Shown piece by piece: positions 9,950 to 18,898 of a DNA stretch of 64,000 nucleotides. The number at the start of each line of letters is the position of its first letter. Position 1 is the first letter of the stretch. Source of the stretch: Vibrio chagasii (lineage in GTDB: Bacteria; Pseudomonadota; Gammaproteobacteria; Enterobacterales; Vibrionaceae). The notes beneath the pieces are model-generated. The model did not search any database. It worked only from the letters and a program-made list of their open reading frames with translations, and had not been told where the DNA came from. The translations under genes were made by a program, and so were the position numbers. The DNA lies in NCBI GenBank assembly GCA_041879415.1, contig CP090851.1:62001-126000 (forward strand), in the 5' to 3' direction.

Positions 9950-11221
9950 TTATCCATTTACGATTTGTGGAAACACACGTACTAGTTTGATGCGGTTCTC
10001 TTCTAGTTCCACAATCTCCATTGGATGGCTAGCCACTTGAACGCTTAGGTGACTCTCTGGAATGTCTTCAAGATGTTCTAGTATCAAACCATTCAACGTT
10101 CTTGGGCCATCGGTTGGTAGTGCCCACTGCAACCCTTTATTGATATCACGAATGTTTGCACTGCCTTCAATCAGGAAGCTGCCATCGCTCTGCGGTGTGA
10201 TTTCATCAGACAAACTTGGCGCAATTGAAGTGGTAAACTCACCGACAATCTCTTCTAGAATATCTTCTAATGTAACCAAACCATTGATATCACCGTATTC
10301 ATCAACGATTAGACCGATACGCTGTTTGTTGCGTTGGAATTTTAGTAGTTGAATGTTGAGTGGTGTTGCTTCAGGAATGAAGTAGATTTCGTCCGCGGCA
10401 CGCAGCAGAGTCTCTTTGTTGAATTCGTTCTTTTCAAGCATCAAGCGATACGCTTCGCGCAGTCTCAGCATACCAACCACTTCATCAATTTGGTCACGAT
10501 AAAGAACAACTCTGCCATGAGGGGAGTGGGTCAGTTGGCGGACGATAGATTTCCAATCATCATTAATGTCGATACCGGTAATCTCGTTACGAGGCACCAT
10601 GATGTCGTTCACCGTAACATGCTCTAAATCTAGAATAGACACCAACATATCTTGGTGACGTTGAGGTATTAGGTTACCCGCTTCATTAACTACAGTTCTT
10701 AGCTCTTCAGAACTTAAATGATCGGTTGCGTCGTGGCTGGCTTTGACACCCAGAATACGAATAAAGCCATTGGTAATGAAGTTCACTAAGATCACCAGTG
10801 GTGACAGTATCTTCATCAGAATCATTAGTAAGATGCTGCTGGCGTAAGACACACGTTCAGGAAACAGAGAGGCGATAGTTTTTGGGGTTACCTCGGCGAA
10901 TACGAGGATCACGAGTGTCAGGGTACCGGTTGCGACAGCCACACCGATGTCCCCGTAGATACGCATACCAAGAATGGTTGCGATCGCAGAAGCGAGAATG
11001 TTGACAAGGTTGTTACCGATGAGAATGAGGCCTATCAACCTGTCGGGGCGGTTCAGAAGTTTTTCTACGCGTTTTGCACCTTTATGACCCGTGTTGGCCA
11101 AGTGCTTTAAACGGTAGCGGTTCAAGGACATCATGCCCGTTTCGGAACCAGAGAAATAACCAGAAATTACAATGAGACACGCGAGTAGCGCAAATAAGAT
11201 ACCCGTTGATATGTCGTCCAA
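9950..11221 (-). CDS. CNNM/HlyC-CorC family membrane protein (YfjD-like)
   Basis: A 423-residue protein with the three-part layout of the bacterial CorB/YfjD/CNNM family. There is an N-terminal DUF21 membrane domain (about residues 1-190, motif GYFSGSETGMMSLNR), a CBS-domain pair (about 200-330, including TVNDIMVPRNEI and GLVTLEDILEEIVGEF), and a C-terminal CorC_HlyC domain (SFLIEGSANIRDIN). Relatives are Mg2+ transporters or cofactors of divalent cation efflux; older annotations call them haemolysins without support. Start TTG at 11221, preceded by AGGAAAAG. It converges with luxS, and ypjD lies upstream on the same strand, 127 bp away. Confidence 0.9.
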   Translation of the reverse strand: MDDISTGILFALLACLIVISGYFSGSETGMMSLNRYRLKHLANTGHKGAKRVEKLLNRPDRLIGLILIGNNLVNILASAIATILGMRIYGDIGVAVATGTLTLVILVFAEVTPKTIASLFPERVSYASSILLMILMKILSPLVILVNFITNGFIRILGVKASHDATDHLSSEELRTVVNEAGNLIPQRHQDMLVSILDLEHVTVNDIMVPRNEITGIDINDDWKSIVRQLTHSPHGRVVLYRDQIDEVVGMLRLREAYRLMLEKNEFNKETLLRAADEIYFIPEATPLNIQLLKFQRNKQRIGLIVDEYGDINGLVTLEDILEEIVGEFTTSIAPSLSDEITPQSDGSFLIEGSANIRDINKGLQWALPTDGPRTLNGLILEHLEDIPESHLSVQVASHPMEIVELEENRIKLVRVFPQIVNG

Positions 11222-11308
11222 AACTATTCTTTTCCTATTTGTGTATCTTGATTAATTTATGACCGAACATGGTCGAGATGTCAATTGAATCTATCTGACT
11301 CAATATTT

Positions 11309-11339
11309 TAAAGGCAAGGTATGCCTGACCTTGCCTTTA
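11309..11339. terminator. Hairpin after ypjD
   Basis: Arms TAAAGGCAAGG and CCTTGCCTTTA around a 9-base loop lie between ypjD and the CNNM-family gene. There is no long T-run on the minus strand, so it may be a leaky terminator or a processing hairpin. Confidence 0.55.
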
Positions 11340-11348
11340 ATTTGGGTG

Positions 11349-12143
11349 TTATCTCAGGATGATTTCCTGAACGAAGCGACTACCGAAGTAGGCTAATGTG
11401 AGCATGCTGGCACCTGCAAGGGCGAACCAAGTCACCTTCTGACCACGCCAACCTTTTTGGTAATGACCCCACAGAAGAATGGAGTAGATAATCCAAGCAA
11501 TAAAAGACAACACGGCTTTGTGTGCTTTACCTTGAGCAAACATGTCTTGTACGAAGATGAAGCCAGTCAACAAGGTACCCGTTAATAAGCCATTACCGAT
11601 TAGGATTATCTTGAAAAGTTGTCTTTCGACCATCATTAATGGAGGTAGGTTAGGGTTGATAACCAGTGCTTTCTTCTTTTTAAGTTTGTGATCTAGCCAC
11701 GCAAGTTGTAGTGCGTATAGAGCACCAATAGTGAGCGTCGCGTAAGAGAACAGCGCCAAAGAGATGTGCATCAGCAGTTTTGGATCATTCTCTAAATGTT
11801 TGATGAAGGTGCTTGGAAGAAACGTTGCCGCCATCAAGTTAAGTGCTGCAAAGCTATAAACGACAGGAAGAATGAACCACAGTCGGGTTTTGAGCATAGC
11901 ACCGCTCATCACTAGAGAAATGATTAAACTGATCAGTGAAGCAACGTTTAAGATACTGAGGTTTTGACCACTGGCATTAAAGATTAAATCGCCAAGCAAC
12001 CAAGCATGGAAAGCTAGAGCAAGTAATGCGCTGATAAACACCGTTTTTACACGGATTCCTGTTTGGTGCACGAGACCTGGAATGATCGTGGAAATCGCCA
12101 TTGTATAAAGAAAGGCTGCTGCGATCGCAATAAGACTGTCCAT
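11349..12143 (-). CDS. ypjD: Cytochrome c assembly (CcmC/HemX-like) membrane protein YpjD
   Basis: A roughly 264-residue polytopic inner-membrane protein of the cytochrome c assembly/HemX family, with about eight hydrophobic segments. It is usually encoded upstream of and divergent from ffh, as here. Its biochemical role is unproven; relatives handle haem or influence cytochrome biogenesis. The frame also allows an ATG at 12188, which would add 15 residues. I chose ATG 12143 (MDSLIAIAAAF) because it gives the usual length of the E. coli relative and starts just before the first membrane helix. Confidence 0.82.
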   Translation of the reverse strand: MDSLIAIAAAFLYTMAISTIIPGLVHQTGIRVKTVFISALLALAFHAWLLGDLIFNASGQNLSILNVASLISLIISLVMSGAMLKTRLWFILPVVYSFAALNLMAATFLPSTFIKHLENDPKLLMHISLALFSYATLTIGALYALQLAWLDHKLKKKKALVINPNLPPLMMVERQLFKIILIGNGLLTGTLLTGFIFVQDMFAQGKAHKAVLSFIAWIIYSILLWGHYQKGWRGQKVTWFALAGASMLTLAYFGSRFVQEIILR

Positions 12144-12343
12144 GGTATCCATTAAAATGATTACTAATTGGCGAATTATACCTTGCATCGCTCTTTGGGG
12201 CTATGGTGAACCTCACTCAATTCCAAGTGAACACCGTCTCACGTCACAAGCGTGGATCATTAACGCTCTACAACGGGTATGACTCTAATCCACGCTAATG
12301 TATACTCAACTTAATAATCGCAGGATTGAGCGAAGAGAAAACT

Positions 12344-13729
12344 ATGTTTGATAATTTAACGGATCGTCTATCCAAAACGCTGAAGAATATCAGCGGTAAA
12401 GGTCGTCTGACCGAAGACAATATTAAAGATACGCTACGTGAAGTGCGTATGGCGCTTCTTGAAGCTGACGTGGCACTGCCAGTTGTCCGCGATTTTGTTA
12501 AGCGCGTAAAAGAAGGCGCTGTGGGTGTTGAGGTTTCTAAATCTCTAACACCTGGCCAAGAATTCATTAAGATCGTTCAAGCTGAACTTGAAGCGGTAAT
12601 GGGTGAGTCTAATGAAGCACTTAACCTAGCTGCGCAGCCGCCAGCGGTTATCTTAATGGCTGGTCTACAAGGTGCGGGTAAAACCACATCGGTAGGTAAG
12701 CTATCTAAGTTGCTGACAGAGCGTGACAAGAAGAAAGTATTGGTTGTGTCTGCCGACGTTTACCGTCCTGCGGCGATCAAACAACTTGAAACGTTAGCTA
12801 GCGATGTTGGCGTTGACTTCTTCCCATCTTCGGCTGATCAGAAGCCGATTGATATTGCTAACGCTGCAATCGACCACGCGAAGAAGAAATTCTACGACGT
12901 GTTGCTTGTCGATACCGCAGGTCGTTTGGCGATTGATGAAGAGATGATGGGCGAGATCCAAGAGCTTCATACTGCAATCAACCCAGTTGAAACTCTATTC
13001 GTTGTTGATGCTATGACAGGTCAAGATGCGGCGAATACGGCAAAAGCCTTTGGTGATGCTCTTCCACTAACCGGTGTTATCTTAACAAAAGTTGATGGTG
13101 ATGCGCGTGGTGGTGCAGCGCTGTCTGTTCGTCATATCACAGGTAAGCCAATCAAATTCTTAGGTGTTGGTGAGAAAACTGACGCACTAGAACCATTCCA
13201 CCCTGATCGTGTTGCTTCTCGTATCTTAGGTATGGGTGACGTTCTGTCGCTTATTGAAGACCTACAGAAAAACGTTGATACCGAGAAAGCTGAGAAACTG
13301 GCTAAGAAGTTCAAAGAGAAGAAAGGTTTTGACCTTGAAGACTTCCGTGAACAGCTAGGTCAAATGCAAAACATGGGCGGCATGATGGGCATGATGGATA
13401 AGCTTCCAGGCATGTCTCAGCTACCAGACAACGTGAAAGATAAAGTTGATGACAAGATGTTCAAGCAGATGGAAGCGATCATCAACTCTATGACCATGAA
13501 AGAGCGTCAACGTCCTGAGCTAATTAAAGGCTCACGTAAAAAACGTATTGCCGCTGGTTCAGGTACGCAAGTACAAGATGTAAACCGCATGCTTAAGCAG
13601 TTCACCCAAATGCAGAAGATGATGAAGAAAATGCAGAAAGGTGGCATGAAAGGCATGATGCGTAACATGCAAGGTATGATGGGCGGCATGGGTGGTATGG
13701 GCGGCGGCTTCAACCCGTTCGGCCGATAA
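12344..13729 (+). CDS. ffh: Signal recognition particle protein Ffh
   Basis: The 461-residue SRP54 homologue binds 4.5S RNA and signal sequences and brings nascent membrane proteins to FtsY. The N domain starts MFDNLTDRLSKTLKNISG. The G domain carries the P-loop GLQGAGKTT, DTAGR and TKVDGDARGG. The C-terminal M domain from about residue 330 is extremely Met-rich, ending in a Gly/Met tail that binds signal peptides. The frame extends upstream to a TTG at 12326, but the family start is the ATG at 12344. Divergent from ypjD; a terminator follows at 13835-13869, so the ribosomal protein operon has its own leader. Confidence 0.98.
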   Translation: MFDNLTDRLSKTLKNISGKGRLTEDNIKDTLREVRMALLEADVALPVVRDFVKRVKEGAVGVEVSKSLTPGQEFIKIVQAELEAVMGESNEALNLAAQPPAVILMAGLQGAGKTTSVGKLSKLLTERDKKKVLVVSADVYRPAAIKQLETLASDVGVDFFPSSADQKPIDIANAAIDHAKKKFYDVLLVDTAGRLAIDEEMMGEIQELHTAINPVETLFVVDAMTGQDAANTAKAFGDALPLTGVILTKVDGDARGGAALSVRHITGKPIKFLGVGEKTDALEPFHPDRVASRILGMGDVLSLIEDLQKNVDTEKAEKLAKKFKEKKGFDLEDFREQLGQMQNMGGMMGMMDKLPGMSQLPDNVKDKVDDKMFKQMEAIINSMTMKERQRPELIKGSRKKRIAAGSGTQVQDVNRMLKQFTQMQKMMKKMQKGGMKGMMRNMQGMMGGMGGMGGGFNPFGR

Positions 13730-13834
13730 TCGCCTAATGTAACCTGCAGCACCTTTACTTTTCATAGTGTTATCTGTGTCACAGAAAGAATACAGGCACT
13801 ATGTTGGTGAAAAAATAGCTAAACCCCTTGCATT

Positions 13835-13869
13835 GCCCCGGAATAAGAGTAAAATTCCGGGGCTTTAAT
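13835..13869 (+). terminator. Rho-independent terminator of ffh
   Basis: Arms GCCCCGGAAT and ATTCCGGGGC (13835-13844 and 13855-13864) are followed by TTTAATTT. The hairpin lies 105 bp after ffh and 85 bp before rpsP. Confidence 0.8.
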
Positions 13870-13879
13870 TTGGCACGAG

Positions 13880-13915
13880 ACCCCAAGCTGTTTAGTGATA
13901 AATGGTTATTGGGGT
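13880..13915 (+). promoter_or_regulatory. Inverted repeat in rpsP leader
   Basis: ACCCCAA (13880-13886) and TTGGGGT (13909-13915) are complementary and lie 33 bp before the rpsP start, followed by an AT-rich stretch. It could be part of the leader fold of the rpsP-rimM-trmD-rplS mRNA. No known ribosomal-protein binding motif is recognised, so function is inference. Confidence 0.4.
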
Positions 13916-13948
13916 TAATTATTTTATTAAGAAAGCAAAGAGGACGAC

Positions 13949-14197
13949 ATGGTAACCATTCGTTTGGCACGTCACGGCGCTAAGAAGCGTCCATTCTATC
14001 AAATCGTAGTTGCGGATAGCCGTAACGCTGCAACTGGCCGTTTCATCGAGAAAGTAGGTTTCTTTAACCCTACTGCTCAAGGTCAAGAAGAAGGTCTACG
14101 TCTAGACCTAGATCGCGTTAACCACTGGGTTGGTCAAGGCGCATCTCTATCTGATCGTGTAGCTAAGCTAGTTAAAGACGCTCAAAAAGCGGCTTAA
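13949..14197 (+). CDS. rpsP: 30S ribosomal protein S16
   Basis: The 82-residue protein has the standard S16 start [20 protein letters not shown] and the conserved [11 protein letters not shown]16 binds 16S rRNA early in small-subunit assembly. AGAGGA precedes the ATG. First gene of the classical rpsP-rimM-trmD-rplS operon. Confidence 0.99.
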   Translation: MVTIRLARHGAKKRPFYQIVVADSRNAATGRFIEKVGFFNPTAQGQEEGLRLDLDRVNHWVGQGASLSDRVAKLVKDAQKAA

Positions 14198-14221
14198 TTC
14201 TTTTTTTAAGAGAAATAGCTT

Positions 14222-14776
14222 ATGTCGATGAAGGGTAAAGAAACGATGAGCAAGCAAGACGAAAAAATTGTTATGGGCAAGTTTGGTGCTACCTATGGCA
14301 TTCGTGGCTGGCTTAAAGTTTTTTCCTACACAGACAACGCTGAAAGCATATTTGATTACTCTCCTTGGTACGTTAACCAAAAGGGGAAGTGGGTTGAATT
14401 CAAAGTAGAAAGCTGGAAGCGCCATAACAAAGGTATGGTGTGTAAGCTGGAAGGTTTTGAGGTTCGCGAGGACGCTCATCTACTGACTAACTTTGAAATC
14501 GCAATAGACCCTGCTTCATTACCTGAATTGTCAGAAGAGGAATTCTACTGGCGTGAATTGTTTGGTATGCAAGTTGTAACCACTAAAGGTTACGATCTAG
14601 GTGTCGTTACCGACATGCTAGAGACTGGCTCAAACGATGTTCTAGTAATCAAAGCAAATCTTAAGGATGCTTTCGGACAAAAGGAACGGTTAGTACCGTA
14701 CCTTGAAGAGCAAGTGATCAAGAAAGTTGATCGCGAAGCTCAACGGATCGAAGTTGACTGGGATCCTGGATTCTAA
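14222..14776 (+). CDS. rimM: Ribosome maturation factor RimM
   Basis: The 184-residue factor helps mature the head of the 30S subunit and binds S19. The RimM N-domain is seen in [18 protein letters not shown], and the PRC-barrel C-domain in [16 protein letters not shown], ending EVDWDPGF. Start ATG 14222, which agrees with the [10 protein letters not shown] beginning I recall for the V. cholerae protein. An internal ATG at 14246 is the alternative. It lies 24 bp after rpsP and 27 bp before trmD in the operon. Confidence 0.97.
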   Translation: MSMKGKETMSKQDEKIVMGKFGATYGIRGWLKVFSYTDNAESIFDYSPWYVNQKGKWVEFKVESWKRHNKGMVCKLEGFEVREDAHLLTNFEIAIDPASLPELSEEEFYWRELFGMQVVTTKGYDLGVVTDMLETGSNDVLVIKANLKDAFGQKERLVPYLEEQVIKKVDREAQRIEVDWDPGF

Positions 14777-14803
14777 CTTTAAAATCATAGAGCGAGAGAA
14801 CAC

Positions 14804-15544
14804 ATGTGGGTTGGCGTAATTAGCCTATTTCCTGAAATGTTCCGTTCAGTTACTGATTTTGGAGTAACGGGTCAAGCGGTAAAGAAAGGTCTTTTATCTA
14901 TTGAGACATGGAATCCTCGCGATTTCACTCATGATAAACATCGCACTGTTGATGACAGACCTTACGGTGGTGGTCCTGGCATGTTAATGATGGTTCAGCC
15001 TTTGCGCGACGCTATCCAAACTGCCAAACAAGCATCACCGGGAAAGACGAAAGTTATCTACCTTTCACCTCAAGGTCGTAAACTCGACCAGAAAGGTGTT
15101 GAAGAGCTGGCAACAAACGAGAATTTACTTCTTATTTGTGGTCGCTACGAAGGGGTAGATGAGCGCATCATTCAATCTGAAGTCGACGAAGAATGGTCGA
15201 TTGGAGATTTCGTGATGACGGGTGGTGAACTGCCAGCCATGACGCTGATTGATTCAGTCTCTCGGTTTGTACCGGGTGTACTTGGAGATTTCGCATCAGC
15301 AGAAGAAGATTCTTTTGCAAATGGTTTGCTAGATTGCCCTCACTATACGCGCCCTGAGGTGCTAGACGACAAAGAGGTACCTTCGGTACTCAAGTCTGGA
15401 AACCATAAGGACATTCGTCGCTGGCGATTAAAACAATCGTTGGGCCGAACTTGGCTAAGAAGACCAGAACTCCTGGAAAACCTAGCTCTGACTGACGAAC
15501 AGGAACAATTACTGGCTGAATTCATTAAAGAGCAACGCTCTTAA
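14804..15544 (+). CDS. trmD: tRNA (guanine-N1-)-methyltransferase TrmD
   Basis: The 246-residue SPOUT-class enzyme methylates G37 of tRNAs next to the anticodon, preventing +1 frameshifts. It shows the family start [26 protein letters not shown], the trefoil-knot SAM-binding region [13 protein letters not shown], and [15 protein letters not shown]. Full length. Third gene of the rpsP operon, 59 bp before rplS. Confidence 0.99.
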   Translation: MWVGVISLFPEMFRSVTDFGVTGQAVKKGLLSIETWNPRDFTHDKHRTVDDRPYGGGPGMLMMVQPLRDAIQTAKQASPGKTKVIYLSPQGRKLDQKGVEELATNENLLLICGRYEGVDERIIQSEVDEEWSIGDFVMTGGELPAMTLIDSVSRFVPGVLGDFASAEEDSFANGLLDCPHYTRPEVLDDKEVPSVLKSGNHKDIRRWRLKQSLGRTWLRRPELLENLALTDEQEQLLAEFIKEQRS

Positions 15545-15603
15545 CGAAAAGCAAGCAGTAACCTATTAAATTTAGTATCAGTTTATTCTAGGAATTTATA
15601 CAA

Positions 15604-15957
15604 ATGAGCAACATCATTAAGGCTCTTGAAGAAGAGCAACTAAAATCAGACCTTCCTAAATTCGCACCAGGTGACACTGTTGTAGTTCAGGTTAAGGTAA
15701 AAGAAGGTGACCGTGAGCGTCTACAGGCTTTCGAAGGCGTAGTAATCGCTATTCGTAACCGTGGTCTTCACTCTGCATTCACAGTTCGTAAGATCTCGAA
15801 CGGTGAAGGTGTAGAGCGTGCGTTCCAAACTCACTCTCCAATGGTTGATAGCATCGAAGTTAAACGCCGTGGTGCAGTACGTCGTGCCAAGTTGTACTAC
15901 CTACGTGAGCGTTCTGGTAAGTCTGCTCGTATTAAAGAGAAGCTTGCTAAGAAGTAA
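15604..15957 (+). CDS. rplS: 50S ribosomal protein L19
   Basis: The 117-residue protein aligns over its full length with L19 ([20 protein letters not shown] at the start, [13 protein letters not shown] in the middle, [17 protein letters not shown] at the end). L19 lies at the interface of the two ribosomal subunits. Last gene of the operon; a strong terminator follows 21 bp after the stop. Confidence 0.99.
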   Translation: MSNIIKALEEEQLKSDLPKFAPGDTVVVQVKVKEGDRERLQAFEGVVIAIRNRGLHSAFTVRKISNGEGVERAFQTHSPMVDSIEVKRRGAVRRAKLYYLRERSGKSARIKEKLAKK

Positions 15958-15978
15958 TTCTTTTTGCATTCTATCGAT

Positions 15979-16009
15979 AAAAGCGGAGCCATTTGGCTCC
16001 GCTTTTTTG
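15979..16009 (+). terminator. Rho-independent terminator of rpsP operon
   Basis: Arms AAAAGCGGAGCC and GGCTCCGCTTTT around an ATTT loop, followed by more T. Confidence 0.92.
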
Positions 16010-16037
16010 TGCCTGCTATTTAGAGCTTTGAAAGTAA

Positions 16038-16184
16038 GAGATCCCCAACTCGTTCGTCCCTCACTCTTGAGGGGGATGGGGAGGTTTGAGTTACTGATTT
16101 AGTGAATGAAACTAGATGAACTGATACTAGGACTACTTTGGCCGTCATTCCCTAGACTGACGAAGGAAGGAGTAGGGAATCTCT
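16038..16184. repeat. Inverted REP-like hairpin pair, copy 1
   Basis: Two related units of about 40 bp lie head to head between rplS and yacG. Unit A (16038-16078) begins GAGATCCCCAACTCG and ends GGGGATG. Unit C (16146-16184) begins CATTCCCTAGACTGACGAAG and ends AGGGAATCTCT. The reverse complement of A has the same layout as C: CAT-CCC at one end, a GACGAA core, and GGGAATCTC or GGGGATCTC at the other. Each unit folds on itself through its CCCT/AGGG-type ends. The same units recur at 31786-32031. No open reading frame is present. Confidence 0.8.
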
Positions 16185-16211
16185 TTTGGTAAACACCAAA
16201 CTAGCGGACAT

Positions 16212-16241
16212 AAAAAAGGATTGACGCAAACGCCAACCCTT
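16212..16241 (-). terminator. Terminator of yacG transcript, repeated element
   Basis: On the minus strand, arms AAGGGTTGGCG and CGTCAATCCTT pair fully if two G-U pairs are allowed (arms at 16231-16241 and 16216-16226, loop 16227-16230), followed by a run of T. On the plus strand the same positions are A-C mismatches, so the hairpin is built for the minus-strand RNA. An identical hairpin ends the luxR transcript at 32059-32088. Confidence 0.85.
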
Positions 16242-16253
16242 CAATCATTTTTC

Positions 16254-16302
16254 CGAATCTCGAATCTCGAATCTCGAATCTCGAATCTCGAATCTCGAAT
16301 CT
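16254..16302. repeat. Tandem array of 7-mer CGAATCT, 7 copies
   Basis: Seven perfect copies of CGAATCT run from 16254 to 16302, with the last base shared with the yacG stop codon (minus strand TAA, 16304-16302). On the yacG mRNA this reads as GATTCGA-type repeats of AGATTCG directly after the stop. A nine-copy array of the same unit lies after luxR at 32103-32165. Confidence 0.97.
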
Positions 16303-16499
16303 TAGTACTGGTCTTCTGACCAACCATCGCTATCAGACATATCCGGTGCGCCAGCGATGCTGTTCTCTTCGTCTGCCCATTCACCGAAATCAATCATCTG
16401 ACATTGCTTGCTGCAAAACGGACGGTGTGGGCTCTGTTCACCCCACTCAACATCAGTCTGACATTGTGGGCATTTAACGATGGTGATTTTGTTCGACAT
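16302..16499 (-). CDS. yacG: DNA gyrase inhibitor YacG (zinc protein)
   Basis: A 65-residue zinc-finger protein of the YacG family, which binds GyrB and inhibits gyrase. The four zinc ligands are Cys10, Cys13, Cys29 and Cys33 (CPQC and CSKQC), followed by the family sequence [10 protein letters not shown] and an acidic tail. It is the last gene of the minus-strand run that begins at pilA, the usual order in Vibrio. Its stop codon abuts the CGAATCT array and the shared terminator. Confidence 0.95.
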   Translation of the reverse strand: MSNKITIVKCPQCQTDVEWGEQSPHRPFCSKQCQMIDFGEWADEENSIAGAPDMSDSDGWSEDQY

Positions 16500-16578
16500 A
16501 GTGATTCTTAATTAGAGGGGTAATAAAACTGAGTTTAGGCTCAAGTGATCACTCAAGCCAAACGCTAAAGGGAATTAA

Positions 16579-17319
16579 TTAGGTGCAGATAGCCAGCTCA
16601 AATTCGATATCTTGAGTACAGGCTTGGCCTGTTTCAAAACTCATGAACTTAACAGCAAAGCGGTTTTTGTGTCCTGAGATCATCGGGTAGGCACCGTATT
16701 GCATTGGAATGGATAGGCGAAGGATATTCGCTTCTTCAGCATCGCTCTGGAAGAAGCCAGCACGAGCGATTTGTTCTTTGAAGTGGCCTGTTTCTCGAGT
16801 TAGCTTTAACCATAGCGTTAACGCTTCATACAGAGGCTGTAGGCTATCCATCCACGCTTTGGCATCTCTCATTCTCTTATCAAGAGGGAGGTGTAACCAA
16901 TAATGCAGTGCTGGTAAGTCAAAGCAGCACGAGCCGCCTGGCAGATTAAAGCGTTGGCGAATTGCACTAAGGAAGCGGTCTTCCTTAAGTGATTGGCCAA
17001 AACGCTCTGCGTGCATTAAGTCACGATAGATGTTGCCAATGTCATTGAGCAATGACGTAAGCATCTCTTGATCGACACCTTCAACGTCTAACCAGCTTTT
17101 GTAGGTGACACGTTGCTTCTCAAGATCTTTTGCAAGTTCGCTCTTGAGTTGGATCTGCTCGAAGATTTCAATCAGATCGAAGATAGAGCGGAAAAAGAGT
17201 TGATACTGTTGAGCATCGGAAAATGTAGAAGACAGGTGTAGCTGCCTCAAGAGCGATTCCACTCTTAGGTAGATGCGTGTTTTCTCATTTAGAGGATGTT
17301 CAAATTTGTGGGTGATCAT
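16579..17319 (-). CDS. zapD: Cell division protein ZapD
   Basis: A 246-residue member of the ZapD (YacF/DUF1342) family, which cross-links FtsZ filaments at midcell. It begins with the conserved [16 protein letters not shown] and is mostly alpha-helical. The frame extends five residues further to 17334, but [13 protein letters not shown] at 17319 fits the family start. It lies between coaE (26 bp upstream) and yacG, as in many gamma-proteobacteria. Confidence 0.95.
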   Translation of the reverse strand: MITHKFEHPLNEKTRIYLRVESLLRQLHLSSTFSDAQQYQLFFRSIFDLIEIFEQIQLKSELAKDLEKQRVTYKSWLDVEGVDQEMLTSLLNDIGNIYRDLMHAERFGQSLKEDRFLSAIRQRFNLPGGSCCFDLPALHYWLHLPLDKRMRDAKAWMDSLQPLYEALTLWLKLTRETGHFKEQIARAGFFQSDAEEANILRLSIPMQYGAYPMISGHKNRFAVKFMSFETGQACTQDIEFELAICT

Positions 17320-17345
17320 CGAGCAAGCCTTCATTCAACATAGTT

Positions 17346-17960
17346 CTATTCTGACCCATCTACTGTACTGATTGCCAGATACTTTTTATGTAAATCTGTG
17401 ATTTGCGGCAAAAGTTCTTGGTTTTTAGTATGGTTTTTAATCACGTCATCTGCAACTGCCAAACGTTGTTCTCTTGAAGCTTGTGATTTCAAAATTGATG
17501 CAACTTGTTCCCTAGAAACATTGTCTCGGTTCATCGTTCGTTCAATCTGCACTTCTGTAGGCACATCAACAATTAATACGCGATCCGTCATGCCTTGCAT
17601 CTGGTTTTCAACCAATAGAGGTGCGACTAATAAACCATAGGGAGAGGTGACTTTAGACAGGTCACTGTCAATTTTGTCTCGGATCATGGGATGAAGAAGA
17701 TCATTGAGCCATTGCTTTTGAGCTGGGTTTGAGAAGATCAGCTCGCGTAGCTTAGCTCGATTGAGCGTGCCATCTTCAAGCAAGATAGCCTCGCCAAAGT
17801 GTTTGGTAATCTGCTTTAGCCCTTCACTACCCAGAGCGACCACTTCACGTGCTACGATATCGGCGTCGACAATATCAATGCCAAAGTGTTCGTTGAATAG
17901 GTTAGCGACAGTTGTTTTACCACTGGCGATACCGCCACTTAATCCGATAATGATTGCCAT
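17346..17960 (-). CDS. coaE: Dephospho-CoA kinase
   Basis: A 204-residue kinase that phosphorylates the ribose 3'-hydroxyl of dephospho-CoA, the last step of coenzyme A synthesis. It starts MAIIIGLSGGIASGKTT with the P-loop at residues 8-16, and DADIVAREVV follows as expected. The frame opens at 17993, but the ATG at 17960 is the family start and lies 2 bp after the pilD stop, implying translational coupling. Confidence 0.97.
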   Translation of the reverse strand: MAIIIGLSGGIASGKTTVANLFNEHFGIDIVDADIVAREVVALGSEGLKQITKHFGEAILLEDGTLNRAKLRELIFSNPAQKQWLNDLLHPMIRDKIDSDLSKVTSPYGLLVAPLLVENQMQGMTDRVLIVDVPTEVQIERTMNRDNVSREQVASILKSQASREQRLAVADDVIKNHTKNQELLPQITDLHKKYLAISTVDGSE

Positions 17961-17962
17961 GG

Positions 17963-18832
17963 TTACATTCCTAGTACTGAAGTGAAATACCAACCCATGA
18001 TGTCGTTACCCCACATCAAACTCACCCAGCCGGCAATTGCAAGGTAAGGGCCGAATGGAAAGGCTTTATCGATGCCTTGCTGTTTCAAGCGTAGCTGAAT
18101 CAACCCAAACACCAGTCCAACGAGTGAAGACAATAGGATGATCATTGGTAGGTGCTGCCAACCAAGCCATGCACCAAGTGCGGCCAGTAACTTGAAGTCA
18201 CCGTAACCCATGCCTTCTTTGCCTGTCAGCAGTTTAAAAAGCCAGTACACTGACCATAATGCGAGGTAGCCAGCCATGGCGCCGACTACAGAGTCTTGAA
18301 GCGATACTGGGCTAATACTAAATAGGGCTAAAGCGATACCAGACCAAACTAACGGTAAGGTAATTTGATCAGGCAATAGCATGGTGTCGAGGTCGATGAA
18401 AGTCGCGGTAATCAATGCAAAGGTAAAAAATATCAGTGCAATAGCGTAAAAGCTGAAACCAAAGTGACTCGCGACAACTGTGCAAAGTATTGCAGTCAGC
18501 AGTTCAACCAAAGGGTAGCGAATGCTGATAGGGGTAGCACAACTGTGACACTTGCCCTTCAAGAATAACCAGCTTAACACAGGGATATTGTCGATGATTC
18601 TTAATTGAGTGTCGCACTTAGGGCAGGTTGAGCGAGGAACACTGAGGTTGAATTTTCCTTCTGGCGCGGGAATTTTATATTGGGAGAAATACTCCGAGCA
18701 CTCTTGTTGCCACTCACGTTCCATCATAATTGGTAAACGATGTATGACGACGTTAAGGAAGCTGCCAATCAGAAGACTAAAAATGAATGCTAATACGGGG
18801 AATAGCCAAGGATAGTAGTGAAATACTTCCAT
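17963..18832 (-). CDS. pilD: Type IV prepilin peptidase / N-methyltransferase PilD
   Basis: A 289-residue polytopic membrane aspartyl protease that removes the leader from prepilins and type II secretion pseudopilins and methylates the new N-terminal Phe. Two CxxC pairs (CPKC and CHSC) form the cytoplasmic zinc site. The catalytic aspartates are in [11 protein letters not shown] and [14 protein letters not shown]. The start is ATG 18832 ([11 protein letters not shown]); the frame itself opens at 18847. It follows pilC by 66 bp. Confidence 0.97.
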   Translation of the reverse strand: MEVFHYYPWLFPVLAFIFSLLIGSFLNVVIHRLPIMMEREWQQECSEYFSQYKIPAPEGKFNLSVPRSTCPKCDTQLRIIDNIPVLSWLFLKGKCHSCATPISIRYPLVELLTAILCTVVASHFGFSFYAIALIFFTFALITATFIDLDTMLLPDQITLPLVWSGIALALFSISPVSLQDSVVGAMAGYLALWSVYWLFKLLTGKEGMGYGDFKLLAALGAWLGWQHLPMIILLSSLVGLVFGLIQLRLKQQGIDKAFPFGPYLAIAGWVSLMWGNDIMGWYFTSVLGM

Positions 18833-18898
18833 AGTGTCCTTTACCACTTAATCAAGGTGAGTAGAGGTTTCTACTCATGGGTGTTTAGTTGCTTTTGG

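Noticed and set aside
15818..16102. 94-codon frame running out of rplS into the intergenic region
   Set aside because: It is out of frame inside rplS and then crosses the terminator and REP-like units, so it is not a gene.
16254..16302. CRISPR-like array
   Set aside because: The units are 7 bp and directly tandem with no spacers, and no cas genes are near. It is a simple tandem repeat.
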